DNA of 64,000 nt from Phycisphaeraceae bacterium (GCA_019636495.1 JAHBXL010000013.1:62001-126000); one strand, 5' to 3'; positions 35,103 through 47,458 are shown, numbered from the stretch's first letter. The notes: generated from the letters alone by a model not told the origin. Translations and numbers: made by a program.

Positions 35103-36485
35103 TTGACACCCACCGCCGCGCTGATCCAGCCCGAGGTCGCCGAACTCGTGCGCGAAGGCGCGTACAGCGAGTTGCGGGCGGCGCTGCGCGGTCTCCCCGC
35201 GGCGGATATCGCCGACATCATCACCAGCCTTGAGCCCGATCATCGGGCTGTGTGCTTCCGTTTTCTGCCGCGGGATGATGCGGGCGAGGTCTTCAGTTAC
35301 CTCGATGCTGAAGTTCAGGAGGAACTGATCCTGAAACTCGGCGATGCGGCGCTTCGTGTGGTCGAGGGCATGGACCCCGATGACCGGGTCCGCCTGCTGG
35401 ACGAACTCCCGACCGAGGTCGCGCAGCGGCTGATCGGCAGCCTCTCGCCGGAGGACCGCAAGCAGACGCAGGCGATCCTGGGGTACCCGCCCGAGAGCGT
35501 CGGGCGCTTGATGAACCCCGACTACATCCGCCTCAAGCCCGATTGGACCATTGGGCACGCGCTCGACCACATCCGCAAGTATGGGCACGATGCCGAGACC
35601 ATCAACGTGGTCTACGTTGTCGATGACAACGGCGTGCTCATCGACGACATCCGCCTGCGGTCGCTCTTCCTGGCGGACCCGGACGCGGCGGTTGAGTCGC
35701 TGATGAACCGCAACTATGTCGCGCTGCGCGCCGACCAGGACCAGGAAGAGGCGGTCCGGATGATGGCGCGCTACGACCGCATCGCGATGCCGGTGATCGA
35801 TTCCCGCGGCGTGCTTCTGGGCATCGTCACCAGCGACGACATCGCCGACGTGGCCGAGGAAGAGGCGACCGAGGACATCCAGAAACTCGGCGGCGTCGGC
35901 GCGCTCGAGCAGGCGTACATCCAGACCGGCGCGATGGAGATGTTCCGAAAGCGCGGCGTCTGGCTCAGCGCGCTCTTCATCGGGCAGACGATCACCATCC
36001 TCGTGCTCGGTCGCTTCCAGGACCAACTCGACAAGGCGGTGGTGCTGTCGCTGTTCATGCCGCTGGTGATGAGTTGCGGCGGCAACTCGGGCTCGCAGGC
36101 CGCGACGCTGATCACCCGTGCCCTGGCGCTGGGCGAGGTGGGCCCGCGCGACTGGTGGCGGATCGCGCGGCGCGAACTGCTCTCGGCGCTGCTGCTGGCC
36201 GGCGCGCTGGCCGCGATGGGCTTCGTGTGCGTGGAGGCGTTCGTCGGTGCAGGGATCGTGAAGACTTCGCACGTCTTCCCGCTGGCCGTGACGATCAGCA
36301 TGGCCGTGGCGTTCGTCGTGACGTGGGGCACCGTGCTGGGGTCGATGCTGCCGCTGCTGCTCCGGCGCGCGGGGCTCGACCCGGCCACCGCGTCGACGCC
36401 GATGGTGGCGACGCTCATGGATGCATCGGGAACGCTGATCTACCTCGGCGTCGCGGTGCTGCTGCTGACGGGCACGATCCTGTAG
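35103..36485 (+). CDS. mgtE: Magnesium transporter MgtE
   Basis: A 460-residue Mg2+ channel. Three parts are visible: the N domain (1-125, LRGLPAADIADIITSLEPDH), two CBS domains (about 130-250, for example MNPDYIRLKPDWTIGHALDH), and five membrane helices with the pore signature CGGNSGSQAATLITRALALG. The CBS/N domains close the channel when cytosolic Mg2+ is high. The start is TTG 35103, fixed by GGAG at 35093-35096, six bases before it. That gives the family's usual length of about 450. It lies 65 bases after the deacetylase gene. Confidence 0.92.
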   Translation: MTPTAALIQPEVAELVREGAYSELRAALRGLPAADIADIITSLEPDHRAVCFRFLPRDDAGEVFSYLDAEVQEELILKLGDAALRVVEGMDPDDRVRLLDELPTEVAQRLIGSLSPEDRKQTQAILGYPPESVGRLMNPDYIRLKPDWTIGHALDHIRKYGHDAETINVVYVVDDNGVLIDDIRLRSLFLADPDAAVESLMNRNYVALRADQDQEEAVRMMARYDRIAMPVIDSRGVLLGIVTSDDIADVAEEEATEDIQKLGGVGALEQAYIQTGAMEMFRKRGVWLSALFIGQTITILVLGRFQDQLDKAVVLSLFMPLVMSCGGNSGSQAATLITRALALGEVGPRDWWRIARRELLSALLLAGALAAMGFVCVEAFVGAGIVKTSHVFPLAVTISMAVAFVVTWGTVLGSMLPLLLRRAGLDPATASTPMVATLMDASGTLIYLGVAVLLLTGTIL

Positions 36486-36521
36486 GGAAGTGCGGAGGGC
36501 GGAGTGCGGAGCCCACGCTGC

Positions 36522-37877
36522 TCACGGCTCTTCTTCCCTCACCCTGCTCATCACGTCGCTCCGCCAATCGCGGTCGATCTCGGCGAAGCCGCCCGGCACG
36601 CCAAGTTCCTTCACGCTTGCCTCGTCGATCGATGCGCCGTTGGCCATGGCGCGGAGCCAGTTGTTGCGATTGGTCCGTCCGAATCGCTGCGTGATGTAGG
36701 CCGACATGTGCTGGCCCTGACGGTAGACGTGGCCCATGACCTCCTTGTGCGTGTTGCGGAAGTCGGAGATCTGCGAGAACTCGGCGAGTTTGTCCGCCGC
36801 GGCCCAGCGCAGCACCTGCTGCTCGGTCCGGGCGGCCGAGTTGGACGAGTAGGCCTCGGCGGCCAGTTCGGCGACGCCCTCGAGCACCCACCAGTCGATG
36901 TCGGTCGCCTGCGGGCCCATTTCGAAGGTGACGACATGGCCGTACTCGTGGGCGAGCAGCGGCTGGAGTTGCTGCCGGCGTGCGTTGGGCCGCACGATGA
37001 TCTTGATGGACTCCTTGGGCTCGTTCCAGCCCGAGAGACCGTCCCAATAGGAGAGGTAGATCGATGCTTGCAGGTGCTGCATCGTCGGGTAGATCTTGAC
37101 AACCTGCTCGTGCGGCACATCCTGTTCGAAGCCGGTGTCGACGTGCGCGCGGATCTCAGGGAGCATCTCCACCACTCGGCGCGAAACATCCTCGTATCCC
37201 GCAAAGCACATCGCCACGTTCTCGCCACGGTGTGCGTGGTTGGTTTCCGCGTCGTCGCCCGGTTCGGCACGGACTTCGATCCAGTGCTCGCCCTTGTAGA
37301 GCCAGCGACCGCCCGGGGCGTCCTCGGTCGGCAGGAGCGCGAACACCACGGGATAGGAGACCGTGCGGTCGATGACGCGCGGGTCCCCCGCTTCGCCCTC
37401 GGCACGGGGCACGGTCATCTTCCACTTCATCTCCAGTTCGAAGACCGCGCGGGTCGGGCCGAACTCGTGCGGGCGATCGGCCTCGGCCTTCGGCGCATCT
37501 GGCGCCGGTGCATCGGCAGCGGGTGCGCCATCGCGCCCCGCACCGCGCGAGGCGGCCTCGTTGGCGGCGCGCTCCGCGGGGTCCACGATCCGAAGACGGA
37601 ACGTCTCCGGCACGTGCCGCCTCAGGTCCGCGGCCCACATCTTCTTCTCCTGCAGGAACACGGCGTCCTCGGTCGCCACGTGCCGGAGGTACGCGTCGGC
37701 GTCGCCCGCGAGCACCGCGCGCTCCATCTCGGCGAGCACCGATTCCACGGCCGCGCGGACCTTCGCGCCATCGGCCAGCGCCGCCGCGGGGACGAGCAGA
37801 ACGCCGAGCAACATCGCCACGAGGAACAGAGCGGAGCGCGGGCCGGGCGCGGTCGGCAGATGCAGGGTGGTCTTCAT
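36522..37877 (-). CDS. Secreted gluzincin-type metallopeptidase
   Basis: A 451-residue exported protein. The signal peptide (about 1-36) ends near AAALA|DG. An NTF2/SnoaL-like region (about 40-220, AVLAGDADAYLRHV) contains an acidic Pro/Ala-rich loop. The peptidase part has HEYGHVV (His310, Glu311, His314) and a downstream Glu-rich helix, WWVLEGVAELAAEAYSS, which gives the third zinc ligand. This is the MA clan (gluzincin) arrangement. No ribosome-binding site is visible. The substrate is unknown. It is divergent from the DUF1080 gene by 73 bases. Confidence 0.8.
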   Translation of the reverse strand: MKTTLHLPTAPGPRSALFLVAMLLGVLLVPAAALADGAKVRAAVESVLAEMERAVLAGDADAYLRHVATEDAVFLQEKKMWAADLRRHVPETFRLRIVDPAERAANEAASRGAGRDGAPAADAPAPDAPKAEADRPHEFGPTRAVFELEMKWKMTVPRAEGEAGDPRVIDRTVSYPVVFALLPTEDAPGGRWLYKGEHWIEVRAEPGDDAETNHAHRGENVAMCFAGYEDVSRRVVEMLPEIRAHVDTGFEQDVPHEQVVKIYPTMQHLQASIYLSYWDGLSGWNEPKESIKIIVRPNARRQQLQPLLAHEYGHVVTFEMGPQATDIDWWVLEGVAELAAEAYSSNSAARTEQQVLRWAAADKLAEFSQISDFRNTHKEVMGHVYRQGQHMSAYITQRFGRTNRNNWLRAMANGASIDEASVKELGVPGGFAEIDRDWRSDVMSRVREEEP

Positions 37878-37938
37878 GGAGGATTGTTGCCCGGTCGGCG
37901 GCGCGGCGTGGGGTGGCCGGGCCGAACCCGTTGGGCGG

Positions 37939-37944
37939 TATAGT
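37939..37944 (+). promoter_or_regulatory. -10 TATAGT, probable leaderless start
   Basis: TATAGT ends six bases before ATG 37951, and nothing in between can serve as a ribosome-binding site. No good -35 is found at 16-18 bases. Confidence 0.5.
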
Positions 37945-37950
37945 GCGGGC

Positions 37951-40900
37951 ATGAGAACCACCTGTCGGCTGGCGATGCTCGGGGCGTTTCTACTCCCGTT
38001 GTTCTCCGGCGGCCCGCGGCTGTGCGCGGCCCCGCCCGATGATGAACTCACGCCGGGCGTGACCGTCCGCGTCTTCCAACTGGTCGGGGGTTTCGAGAGG
38101 CTTCCGAGGCTGGCCGCGGGGCAGACGCCCAACGCCGACTGGGTGCTGCCGACGATCGACCTGCCGAACGCCGCGGCGTTCCGCGGCGTGGATGCGCCGT
38201 TCGTCACGCACGTGCTGGGATGGCTGGACGTGGGCGCATCGGGGGAGCACGTGTTCCGCCTGATCAGCGATGACGGCTCGAAGTTGTGGATCGACGGCGC
38301 GCTGGCGGTCGATCACGATGGCCGTCACGGCGCAACGCCCAAGGCGGGACCGCCGATGCACCTGGAGCGCGGAAGGCGCGAGTTGCGCATCGAGCACTTC
38401 GACGGCGGCGGCAACCGCTCGCTGCGCCTGGAATGGAAGCCGCCGGGCGCGGCGGGCTTTTCGCTGGTGCCCGCGGAGGCGCTGCGGACCTTCGCCGACA
38501 ACGCGCGCGTCACCTCGCCGGGTGTGAAGCGCCTGCACTTCGACACGCGCGCCGGCGACCGGCGCGAGCCCGAGGGCGTGCACCCCGCGTTTGCGCACTC
38601 CGCGGTGCTGCCGGAAAGCATGAAGGGGTTTGCGCCGCAGATCGGCGCGATGTGCTTCGCGCCCGATGGGCGGCTCATCGTCGGCACGTTCAATCCGCTG
38701 CAGCGGACCGACACCGCACTGCCCGACATTCAGTCCAAGACGCCCGACAAGTTGTACGCGATCAGCGGCGTGGAGCATCACGACCCCGCGCGCGTACGCA
38801 TCGAGGTGGTCGCCGATGGTCTGTTCGAGCCCTGCGGGCTGGTCGCGGTCGGCGATGCGCTGTACGTCTCGCACCGCTGCGCGATCACGGAGTTGCGCGA
38901 TCTCGACGGCGACGGGTTCTACGAGACCCGGCGCGATGTCGCTCGCGGCTGGGAATGCTGGAACTACCACCAGTTCACATTCGGCCTGCTGCACCGCGAT
39001 GGCAGGCTCTACGCCGCGCTCTCGACGGCCATGTCGCCCCCGGGGTGGGAGGGCATGAACAACACGAACGCCGCGCCCAACGGCGCGCTCCGCGGCGGGA
39101 TCATCGAAGTGGACATCGCCTCGGGGTCGGTCAGTGTCATTGCGGGCGGCACGCGCACGCCCAACGGCCTTGGCTGGGGGCCCGAGGGCTCCATGTTCTA
39201 CAGCGACAACCAGGGCGTGTGGATGCCCACCTCGCAGGTGGCCGAGATCGTCCCCGGCAGGTTCTTCGGCCACTACAACAACACCAACATCGTGCCGAAG
39301 TTGGCGCAGTGGTTGCCGGGACCGGGGCTGGCCAGCGCGCTGTGCGACCGTGCCCGCGCGCCCGCGGCGATCTACCTCCCGCAGAACGAACTGGCCAACT
39401 CGCCGAGCGAGCAGATCATGATCGATCGCGGCCCCTACGCGGGGCAGATGCTCGTCGGCGAGATCACCGCGGGGGGCATCCGCCGCGTGTTCTTCGAGCG
39501 CGTGAACGGCGAGTGGCAGGGCGCGGCGTTCCGATTCACACAGGGTCTTATGTGCGGCATCAACCGCCTGGCGTGGGCGCCCGATGGCGCGCTGTACGCA
39601 GGAGGCATCGGCGCAAGCGGCAACTGGTCGTGGAACGACACCCGCGCGGGGCTCGATCGACTGACTCCCACCGGCATCACCCCGTTCGAGATGCTGGCCG
39701 TACGCGCGATGCCCGATGGGTTCGAGATCGAGTTCACCAAGCCGGTGGACGGCGCGTTCGCGGCGGATCCGCGCAACTACGAGGTGCGGCAGTGGCGCTA
39801 CGCCCCGACGGCGGAGTACGGCGGGCCCAAGATCGATGTGCGAACCCTGACCGTCGGCGCTTCGGCCGTGAACGCCGACGCGCGGCGCGTGCGGCTGACG
39901 ATCCCCGGGTTGCGCGCCGACGAGGGCGGTTCCGTGATCTACATCCGCACCGATCCTCGCTCGCGCGATGGCGAGGAGATCTGGAGCACCGAGGCGTGGT
40001 ACACGCTGAACTTCGTGCCGCGGCAGAAGTTTAAGGGAGCGCGGCTGATCGGTCCCGCGCTCGACCTCTCTCGCGAGTCGCTGGGTGTCGGCGCGCCGGC
40101 GCCGGCGCACGCAAGCGTCCTCGTCGGCCGCACGGCGGGCAACGCGTGCGTGTTCGTGCCGCGGCGGAACGAGCGGCCGACGGAGGGTCGGACGCAGAAG
40201 GAGATCCTCGCCGCGCCGGGATACGTGGAAGTGGGAGGCGGGAGCGGCGACCTGGTGTCGCGGGCTTCCTTTGCCGACTGCCGCCTGCACGTCGAGTGGT
40301 TCAGCCCGCCCGGGGGGCAGGGACAGATGGCGGGCAACAGCGGGGTGTACCTGCACGAGCGCTACGAGGTACAGGTCCTGGGCACGCTTGCAGGCGATGG
40401 CCCGCCGCAGAACAACGAAGCGGGCGCGATCTACGGTGTGAAGGCCGCGGATGTGAACGCCTCTACCGGTCCGGGCACGTGGCAGGCGTACGACATCTTC
40501 TTTCGATCGCCCCGGTTCGTGGATGGCAACAAGACCGAGAACGCCCGCATGACGGTGTTCTGGAACGGCATTCTCGTCCACAACGATGTGGAGGTGCCCT
40601 CGCCCACAGGTGCCGCCGCGGCGGGCGGTGAGCGGGCGCACCCCGGCACCGACCGACAAATCGGCCCGGTGCGATTCCAGGATCATGCGTCGCATGCCGA
40701 GGGCCCGGTGCGGTACCGCAACGTGTGGATCGCGCCGCTGGAGAAGTCGCGCGGGATCGACGGCCCGTGGCGCGACCTCTTCGACGGTCGAACACTCGAC
40801 GGGTGGCGGGTCTGCGGCGGCGCGGCGGAGTTCTCGGTCCGCGAGGGTGTCATCGTGGGCTCGACGCGTCCGAACACGGGCAACACGTTCCTTGTCACGC

Positions 40901-41343
40901 GCGAGGAGTTCGGCGACTTCGAGTTGCTGCTGGAGTTCCGGACGCACGCGGAACTCAACAGCGGCGTGCAGATCCGCAGCGCCGTCGAAGGCGGAGTGGA
41001 GAACCGCGCGGGGCGCGTGTCGGGCTACCAGGTGGAGATCGATCCCGCTGAGCGCGCATACACCGGCGGTCTGTACGACGAGGCCCGGCGCGGCTGGCTG
41101 CACCCGCTGATCGACAGTCCCGCCGCGCGGAGCGCGTTCCGGCCCAACGACTGGAACACCATGCGCGTGCTGGCCGAGGGGCCGCGCATCCGGACGTGGG
41201 TCAACGGCGTTCCCGCGGCGGATGTTCACGACGCCTTCGCCGCGAGCGGGCACATCGCGCTGCAGGTGCACGGCGTCGGCCCGCGAGAGGACGAACTGCG
41301 GGTGGAGTTCCGAGGCATCCGCGTGCGCGGCGCGCAGCGATGA
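37951..41343 (+). CDS. Secreted PA14 / glucose-dehydrogenase-like / DUF1080 x2 protein
   Basis: A 1130-residue exported protein. A signal peptide (1-27) is followed by a PA14 carbohydrate-binding domain (about 35-190, with GEHVFRLISDDGSKLWIDG), then a beta-propeller of the sorbosone/glucose dehydrogenase kind (about 210-600). There FAPDGRLIVGTF and TPNGLGWGPEGSMFYSDNQG are typical blades. A short fibronectin-like part follows, then two DUF1080 (3-keto-disaccharide hydrolase) domains (about 690-930 and 945-1130; note GNSGVYLHERYEVQVL and NSGVQIRSAVEGG). It probably acts on polysaccharides outside the inner membrane. Putting an oxidase-like propeller and two keto-glycoside lyase folds on one chain could allow oxidation followed by cleavage, which is inference. 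Confidence 0.82.
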   Translation: MRTTCRLAMLGAFLLPLFSGGPRLCAAPPDDELTPGVTVRVFQLVGGFERLPRLAAGQTPNADWVLPTIDLPNAAAFRGVDAPFVTHVLGWLDVGASGEHVFRLISDDGSKLWIDGALAVDHDGRHGATPKAGPPMHLERGRRELRIEHFDGGGNRSLRLEWKPPGAAGFSLVPAEALRTFADNARVTSPGVKRLHFDTRAGDRREPEGVHPAFAHSAVLPESMKGFAPQIGAMCFAPDGRLIVGTFNPLQRTDTALPDIQSKTPDKLYAISGVEHHDPARVRIEVVADGLFEPCGLVAVGDALYVSHRCAITELRDLDGDGFYETRRDVARGWECWNYHQFTFGLLHRDGRLYAALSTAMSPPGWEGMNNTNAAPNGALRGGIIEVDIASGSVSVIAGGTRTPNGLGWGPEGSMFYSDNQGVWMPTSQVAEIVPGRFFGHYNNTNIVPKLAQWLPGPGLASALCDRARAPAAIYLPQNELANSPSEQIMIDRGPYAGQMLVGEITAGGIRRVFFERVNGEWQGAAFRFTQGLMCGINRLAWAPDGALYAGGIGASGNWSWNDTRAGLDRLTPTGITPFEMLAVRAMPDGFEIEFTKPVDGAFAADPRNYEVRQWRYAPTAEYGGPKIDVRTLTVGASAVNADARRVRLTIPGLRADEGGSVIYIRTDPRSRDGEEIWSTEAWYTLNFVPRQKFKGARLIGPALDLSRESLGVGAPAPAHASVLVGRTAGNACVFVPRRNERPTEGRTQKEILAAPGYVEVGGGSGDLVSRASFADCRLHVEWFSPPGGQGQMAGNSGVYLHERYEVQVLGTLAGDGPPQNNEAGAIYGVKAADVNASTGPGTWQAYDIFFRSPRFVDGNKTENARMTVFWNGILVHNDVEVPSPTGAAAAGGERAHPGTDRQIGPVRFQDHASHAEGPVRYRNVWIAPLEKSRGIDGPWRDLFDGRTLDGWRVCGGAAEFSVREGVIVGSTRPNTGNTFLVTREEFGDFELLLEFRTHAELNSGVQIRSAVEGGVENRAGRVSGYQVEIDPAERAYTGGLYDEARRGWLHPLIDSPAARSAFRPNDWNTMRVLAEGPRIRTWVNGVPAADVHDAFAASGHIALQVHGVGPREDELRVEFRGIRVRGAQR

Positions 41344-41360
41344 ACGGGGCGAATGTGAAA

Positions 41361-41390
41361 GGGGCCGACAGGCGCGTGCCTGCCGGCCCC
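41361..41390. terminator. Hairpin between convergent genes
   Basis: GGGGCCGACAGGC (41361-41373) pairs with GCCTGCCGGCCCC (41378-41390), 12 of 13 positions, with a 4-base loop. On the minus strand it is followed by TTTCACATT. It lies 17 bases after the DUF1080 stop and 55 before the opposing stop, so it may act in both directions. Confidence 0.5.
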
Positions 41391-41445
41391 ATGAAGGTTC
41401 GCCGCGAGGTTTGCGCGGCGCGAAGCGTGAGAGTGCGTGCGGCGA

Positions 41446-43398
41446 TTAACTGTTGAACCACGCGACGAGGAAGGCGAAGATGTCGGAGACATCGGTGCGC
41501 TCATCGCCGTCGAAGTCGCCGTCGCCGGCGAACCACATGGTGAGGAACGCGAAGATATCGTCAACGCCGACCGAGCCGTTCTGATTGATGTCGCCGATGC
41601 ACCCGCCCATCCAGGAGTTGATGGCGGCCCGGATCTGCTCGCGCATCTGCTCGTGGATCGCGCGGGAGAGCGCCGTCTGGCTGCCCGCAGGCGTGTCGTT
41701 GGTGATCTGGTTGAAGTACCCGCCGTAGACGAACTCGCGCGGGGAGGTCAGGCACCCCGACTTGTGCGGGATCGAGATCCAGTTGAACCCGGTCCGGTAG
41801 GCCGTCCCGCCGAGGCCGTAGTTGCCGCCCTTGGTGGCGTACTGGATCTGGTTCTGGAACATCGGGCGGTAGAAACCTGGCATGCCGGCGCTGGCGAACT
41901 CCTGGTCGATGATGTTCTGCAGGTTCTGCGACCAGTTGTTGATCATGATGTTACGGAACGCGGTGCGGCTCTGCGGGGAGAGGAAGCCGTTGCTGACGTT
42001 CTCGTGGATGCGCCCCAAGTCCTCGAGCGTCACCTGGTTGGGCGGGGTTCCGCAGCCGATGTGGTGCTGCACGAACGTGTCGTCCATGCCCAGGAGCGCC
42101 GCGGTCTGGTTGAGTCCGTTGAAACCGCCGAAGTTCGTGGTGATGGTCCACGTCGCCTCGTTGTCGGACTGCACCATCATCCACCCCAGGACTGTGCCAA
42201 GGGCGATCTGCTGGATCCACGGGTCGTTGGGGTTGGGGCAGGAGTCGTAGCCGGGCTGGTTGACACCGCCCACGATCCCGCCCCCGCCGAGGTAGTTGTA
42301 CTGCGACAGCAGGTTGATGGCCCCGCCCGTGTTGTCGATGGCGCGCATCGCCCGGACATGGTGCAGCAACTTGAGTGCGCTGGCGGGCTCGAACGGCCGG
42401 TCGTGCTGCAGCGCCGAGACGATGCCGCCGTTGACACGCTTGCAGTAGAAGCCCCAGAAACCATCGTCGATGTCCGCGTCCATGATGTCACGGGCCCGGG
42501 TCTCGGGCGCGTTCAGGTTGTTGACAAACGCGCCCGAGTACGTCGTGGGCCCGGCCGCGTTGGGCTGCCGATCGAGGTGGATGAGCCGCACGCCATACTG
42601 GCCGGTGAACGCGGAGATCTGCTCGGAACTCCAGCCGTAGAACCACCAGTGGTGATTGACGCTCGGGGGGAAGGCCTCCAGCAGGACGCAGTAGGTGCCG
42701 GAGTCTTCGCGCTCGATCTGCACGACGCGCTGGCCCTGGCCGATGACGGCACTGATCTGCGCGGGTGTCGCATCGGCGAGGAACGTGTGGGCCCGCTGCA
42801 TCGCGCCGCTGTTGGACACGAGCACCGCGGCGTACTTGCGCACGCCGCCCTCCAGGTAGGTGTCCACGTCGATGATGCGGGCGTTGTTGTTGCTCGCGAA
42901 GTCGCGCACCTGCTGCTCGGTGCGCCCGGCGATCCACCAGTTGGACGGCGAGAAGTCATCGCCCGTGTTCGCGATGCTCACGTAGGCATAGCGGATCACG
43001 CCCCCGTCCTCGTAGGGCTCGATGTCGATGAGTCGGTGGCCGTTGGTCGAGAGCGCCGAGTTCACCTGCGCCTCGGTGCGACCGGTGTTCCAGTCAAAGT
43101 CCTTCGCGAACGAGCCGGTGTCCCGCACGAACACCGCGGAGAACCGCTGCGGGCTGGTGCCGTCCACCGGCTCCAGGTCGATGGGCCGATAGCCCTCGCC
43201 CACCTTTGAAGCGATGTCGGCATGGGTCGCGTTGGTGAAGTACCACCAAGCGGTCTTGGCAGTGTTGTCGCGGTCCGGGTTGGCCGCGCCGTGCGCCGCG
43301 GCGACGAGCGCCAGAGCCGCGAGGGACGCCAGGCATGCCGGAGCGCGCCTGGCTCTGGGGAAGTTCGTAAACAGTTCGGGATTTGATTGTGCGATCAT
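41446..43398 (-). CDS. Secreted serine hydrolase with BTRD-like repeats and GC-type dockerin tail
   Basis: A 650-residue exported protein. After a signal peptide (ending near AAAHG|AANP), residues 45-310 hold five repeats of about 50 residues (for example GHRLIDIEPYEDGGVIRYAY) of the kind found in fungal polyglycine hydrolases. The second half has a class-A beta-lactamase-like site: Ser340 and Lys343 in PASALKLL, plus SDNEATWTI. The end carries two copies of a dockerin-like motif (DINQNGSVGVDDIFAFLTMW and DFDGDERTDVSDIFAFLVAW). AGGAG lies eight bases before ATG 43398. It may be a peptidase rather than a lactamase. The sigma factor gene is divergent. Confidence 0.83.
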   Translation of the reverse strand: MIAQSNPELFTNFPRARRAPACLASLAALALVAAAHGAANPDRDNTAKTAWWYFTNATHADIASKVGEGYRPIDLEPVDGTSPQRFSAVFVRDTGSFAKDFDWNTGRTEAQVNSALSTNGHRLIDIEPYEDGGVIRYAYVSIANTGDDFSPSNWWIAGRTEQQVRDFASNNNARIIDVDTYLEGGVRKYAAVLVSNSGAMQRAHTFLADATPAQISAVIGQGQRVVQIEREDSGTYCVLLEAFPPSVNHHWWFYGWSSEQISAFTGQYGVRLIHLDRQPNAAGPTTYSGAFVNNLNAPETRARDIMDADIDDGFWGFYCKRVNGGIVSALQHDRPFEPASALKLLHHVRAMRAIDNTGGAINLLSQYNYLGGGGIVGGVNQPGYDSCPNPNDPWIQQIALGTVLGWMMVQSDNEATWTITTNFGGFNGLNQTAALLGMDDTFVQHHIGCGTPPNQVTLEDLGRIHENVSNGFLSPQSRTAFRNIMINNWSQNLQNIIDQEFASAGMPGFYRPMFQNQIQYATKGGNYGLGGTAYRTGFNWISIPHKSGCLTSPREFVYGGYFNQITNDTPAGSQTALSRAIHEQMREQIRAAINSWMGGCIGDINQNGSVGVDDIFAFLTMWFAGDGDFDGDERTDVSDIFAFLVAWFNS

Positions 43399-43528
43399 GG
43401 GTAAGGCTCCTCGTGTGTATCTTTTTTGTGGGGCAAGTGTTTGCGGGGGAAGGGCGAACCACGAAGTTCGTTCACCGGGTAAGCGGAATCGCCGACCTGT
43501 GGGGCTAGCCGCGCGGGAGTTTTTTGTC

Positions 43529-44116
43529 TTGGGGCTTTCCTTGAGCGACGCCGAACGCCAGGACGTGACCCTCATCCTGCAGGAGATCGCCGCGGGCGAT
43601 TCCGCCGCGGCGGCACACCTGCTCCCGATCGTCTACGAAGAACTGCGTTCGCTGGCCCGAGCGCACCTTGCCAGCGAACGCGCCGGGCACACGCTCCAGC
43701 CCACGGCCCTCGTGCACGAGGCCTACCTGCGGCTGGTCGGGCCCGCCCCCGACGATGCCCGGTCCTTCAACGGCCGGCAGCACTTCTTCGCCACCGCCGC
43801 GACCGCCATGCGACGGATCCTCGTCGACCACGCGCGCGAGCGCAACGCCCTCAAGCGCGGCGGCGGTCGGCGTGTGGAACTGACCGACAACGATGCCGTG
43901 GCCGTCGGCGACGACCTTGACCTGATCGGACTCGATGATGCGCTCCGCAAACTCGAGAGCATTGATGAACGACGCGCACGCGTTGTGACCCTCAGGTACT
44001 TCGGCGGGCTGACCGTCGCACAGACTTCCGCGGCATTGGGCGTGTCGCCCGCTACGGTCAAGAACGACTGGGCCTTTGCTCGGGCGTGGCTGTTGCGCGA
44101 GATGGCCGGCGCATGA
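43529..44116 (+). CDS. ECF sigma factor of the TIGR02999 type
   Basis: A 195-residue sigma factor. Region 2 includes LLPIVYEELRSLARAHL and region 4 holds VTLRYFGGLTVAQTSAALGV. HTLQPTALVHEAYLRLV and RRILVDHARERNALKRGG are diagnostic for the subfamily found in Planctomycetota and Acidobacteriota beside Ser/Thr kinases. TTG 43529 is preferred, with GGGAG at 43515-43519 nine bases before it; TTG 43541 is an alternative. The kinase gene follows 19 bases later. Such pairs are thought to form a signalling unit in which the kinase controls the sigma factor. Confidence 0.88.
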   Translation: MGLSLSDAERQDVTLILQEIAAGDSAAAAHLLPIVYEELRSLARAHLASERAGHTLQPTALVHEAYLRLVGPAPDDARSFNGRQHFFATAATAMRRILVDHARERNALKRGGGRRVELTDNDAVAVGDDLDLIGLDDALRKLESIDERRARVVTLRYFGGLTVAQTSAALGVSPATVKNDWAFARAWLLREMAGA

Positions 44117-44135
44117 TGGGCCGACACAGAGCCGC

Positions 44136-46922
<2,787 letters not shown>

Positions 46923-46934
46923 CCGTCGGTTCGG

Positions 46935-47438
46935 TCAGCGGGCAGGCTTCCTCCCGCGCTTGGGCGCTTCGGCCGGTCGGGCCGACGTCGGACGGATGGG
47001 CCTTCGGCCGATGGTGGGCGCGACCGGACGCGTCGTCATCCCCCGCCGCTTCTCGATCATCTCGGCGATGGTTGATGCCCCGAGCGCGGTCTGCACGAGC
47101 GCGATGGCCTCGTCCAGCCGCGCGTGCAGCGGGCACAGGTTGGCCGCGTGTTCGGGCAGGTCGATCGGGCACTTGGTGATGCGCTCGATGGGATCGACCG
47201 CGTTGATCACGTCCAGCACGCTGATCCGGTCGGCGTGCCGATCGAGCGTGAACCCGCCCGTCGGGCCGCGCTGGGCCGAGACGATCCCCGCCCGCGCCAG
47301 GCTCTGCAGCACCTTCGAGAGATACCCCGCGGGGACCTTCATCGCCTCGGCGATCTCGCCGGTCGTGCACGGTTTATCGGGGTTCGAGGCCAGATGAACG
47401 ACGGCGCGAAGGGCGTACTCGGAGGTGCTTGAGAACAT
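46935..47438 (-). CDS. Rrf2-family regulator, copy 1
   Basis: A 167-residue Rrf2 (IscR/NsrR-like) repressor. The winged helix runs 1-75 (MFSSTSEYALRAVVHLAS, VPAGYLSKVLQSL, QRGPTGGFTL). In the sensor loop, CPIDLPEHAANLC keeps the two outer cysteines of the IscR 2Fe-2S site with normal spacing, but the middle one is Glu, with His next to it. A Fe-S or redox switch with an altered ligand set is likely. The tail is long and rich in Arg/Pro. It is divergent from the RIC-like gene, and the space between holds a TGTATCTACA palindrome. Sensing of NO or redox state is inferred from its neighbours. Confidence 0.85.
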   Translation of the reverse strand: MFSSTSEYALRAVVHLASNPDKPCTTGEIAEAMKVPAGYLSKVLQSLARAGIVSAQRGPTGGFTLDRHADRISVLDVINAVDPIERITKCPIDLPEHAANLCPLHARLDEAIALVQTALGASTIAEMIEKRRGMTTRPVAPTIGRRPIRPTSARPAEAPKRGRKPAR

Positions 47439-47458
47439 GTCGGGCCCGAATAGTGGAT

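Noticed and set aside
37990..41271. A 1093-codon antisense frame over the PA14/DUF1080 gene, and similar ones at 7623-10520 and 28128-31115
   Set aside because: Same reason: they cover real genes on the other strand and show only Arg/His/Gly-rich sequence.
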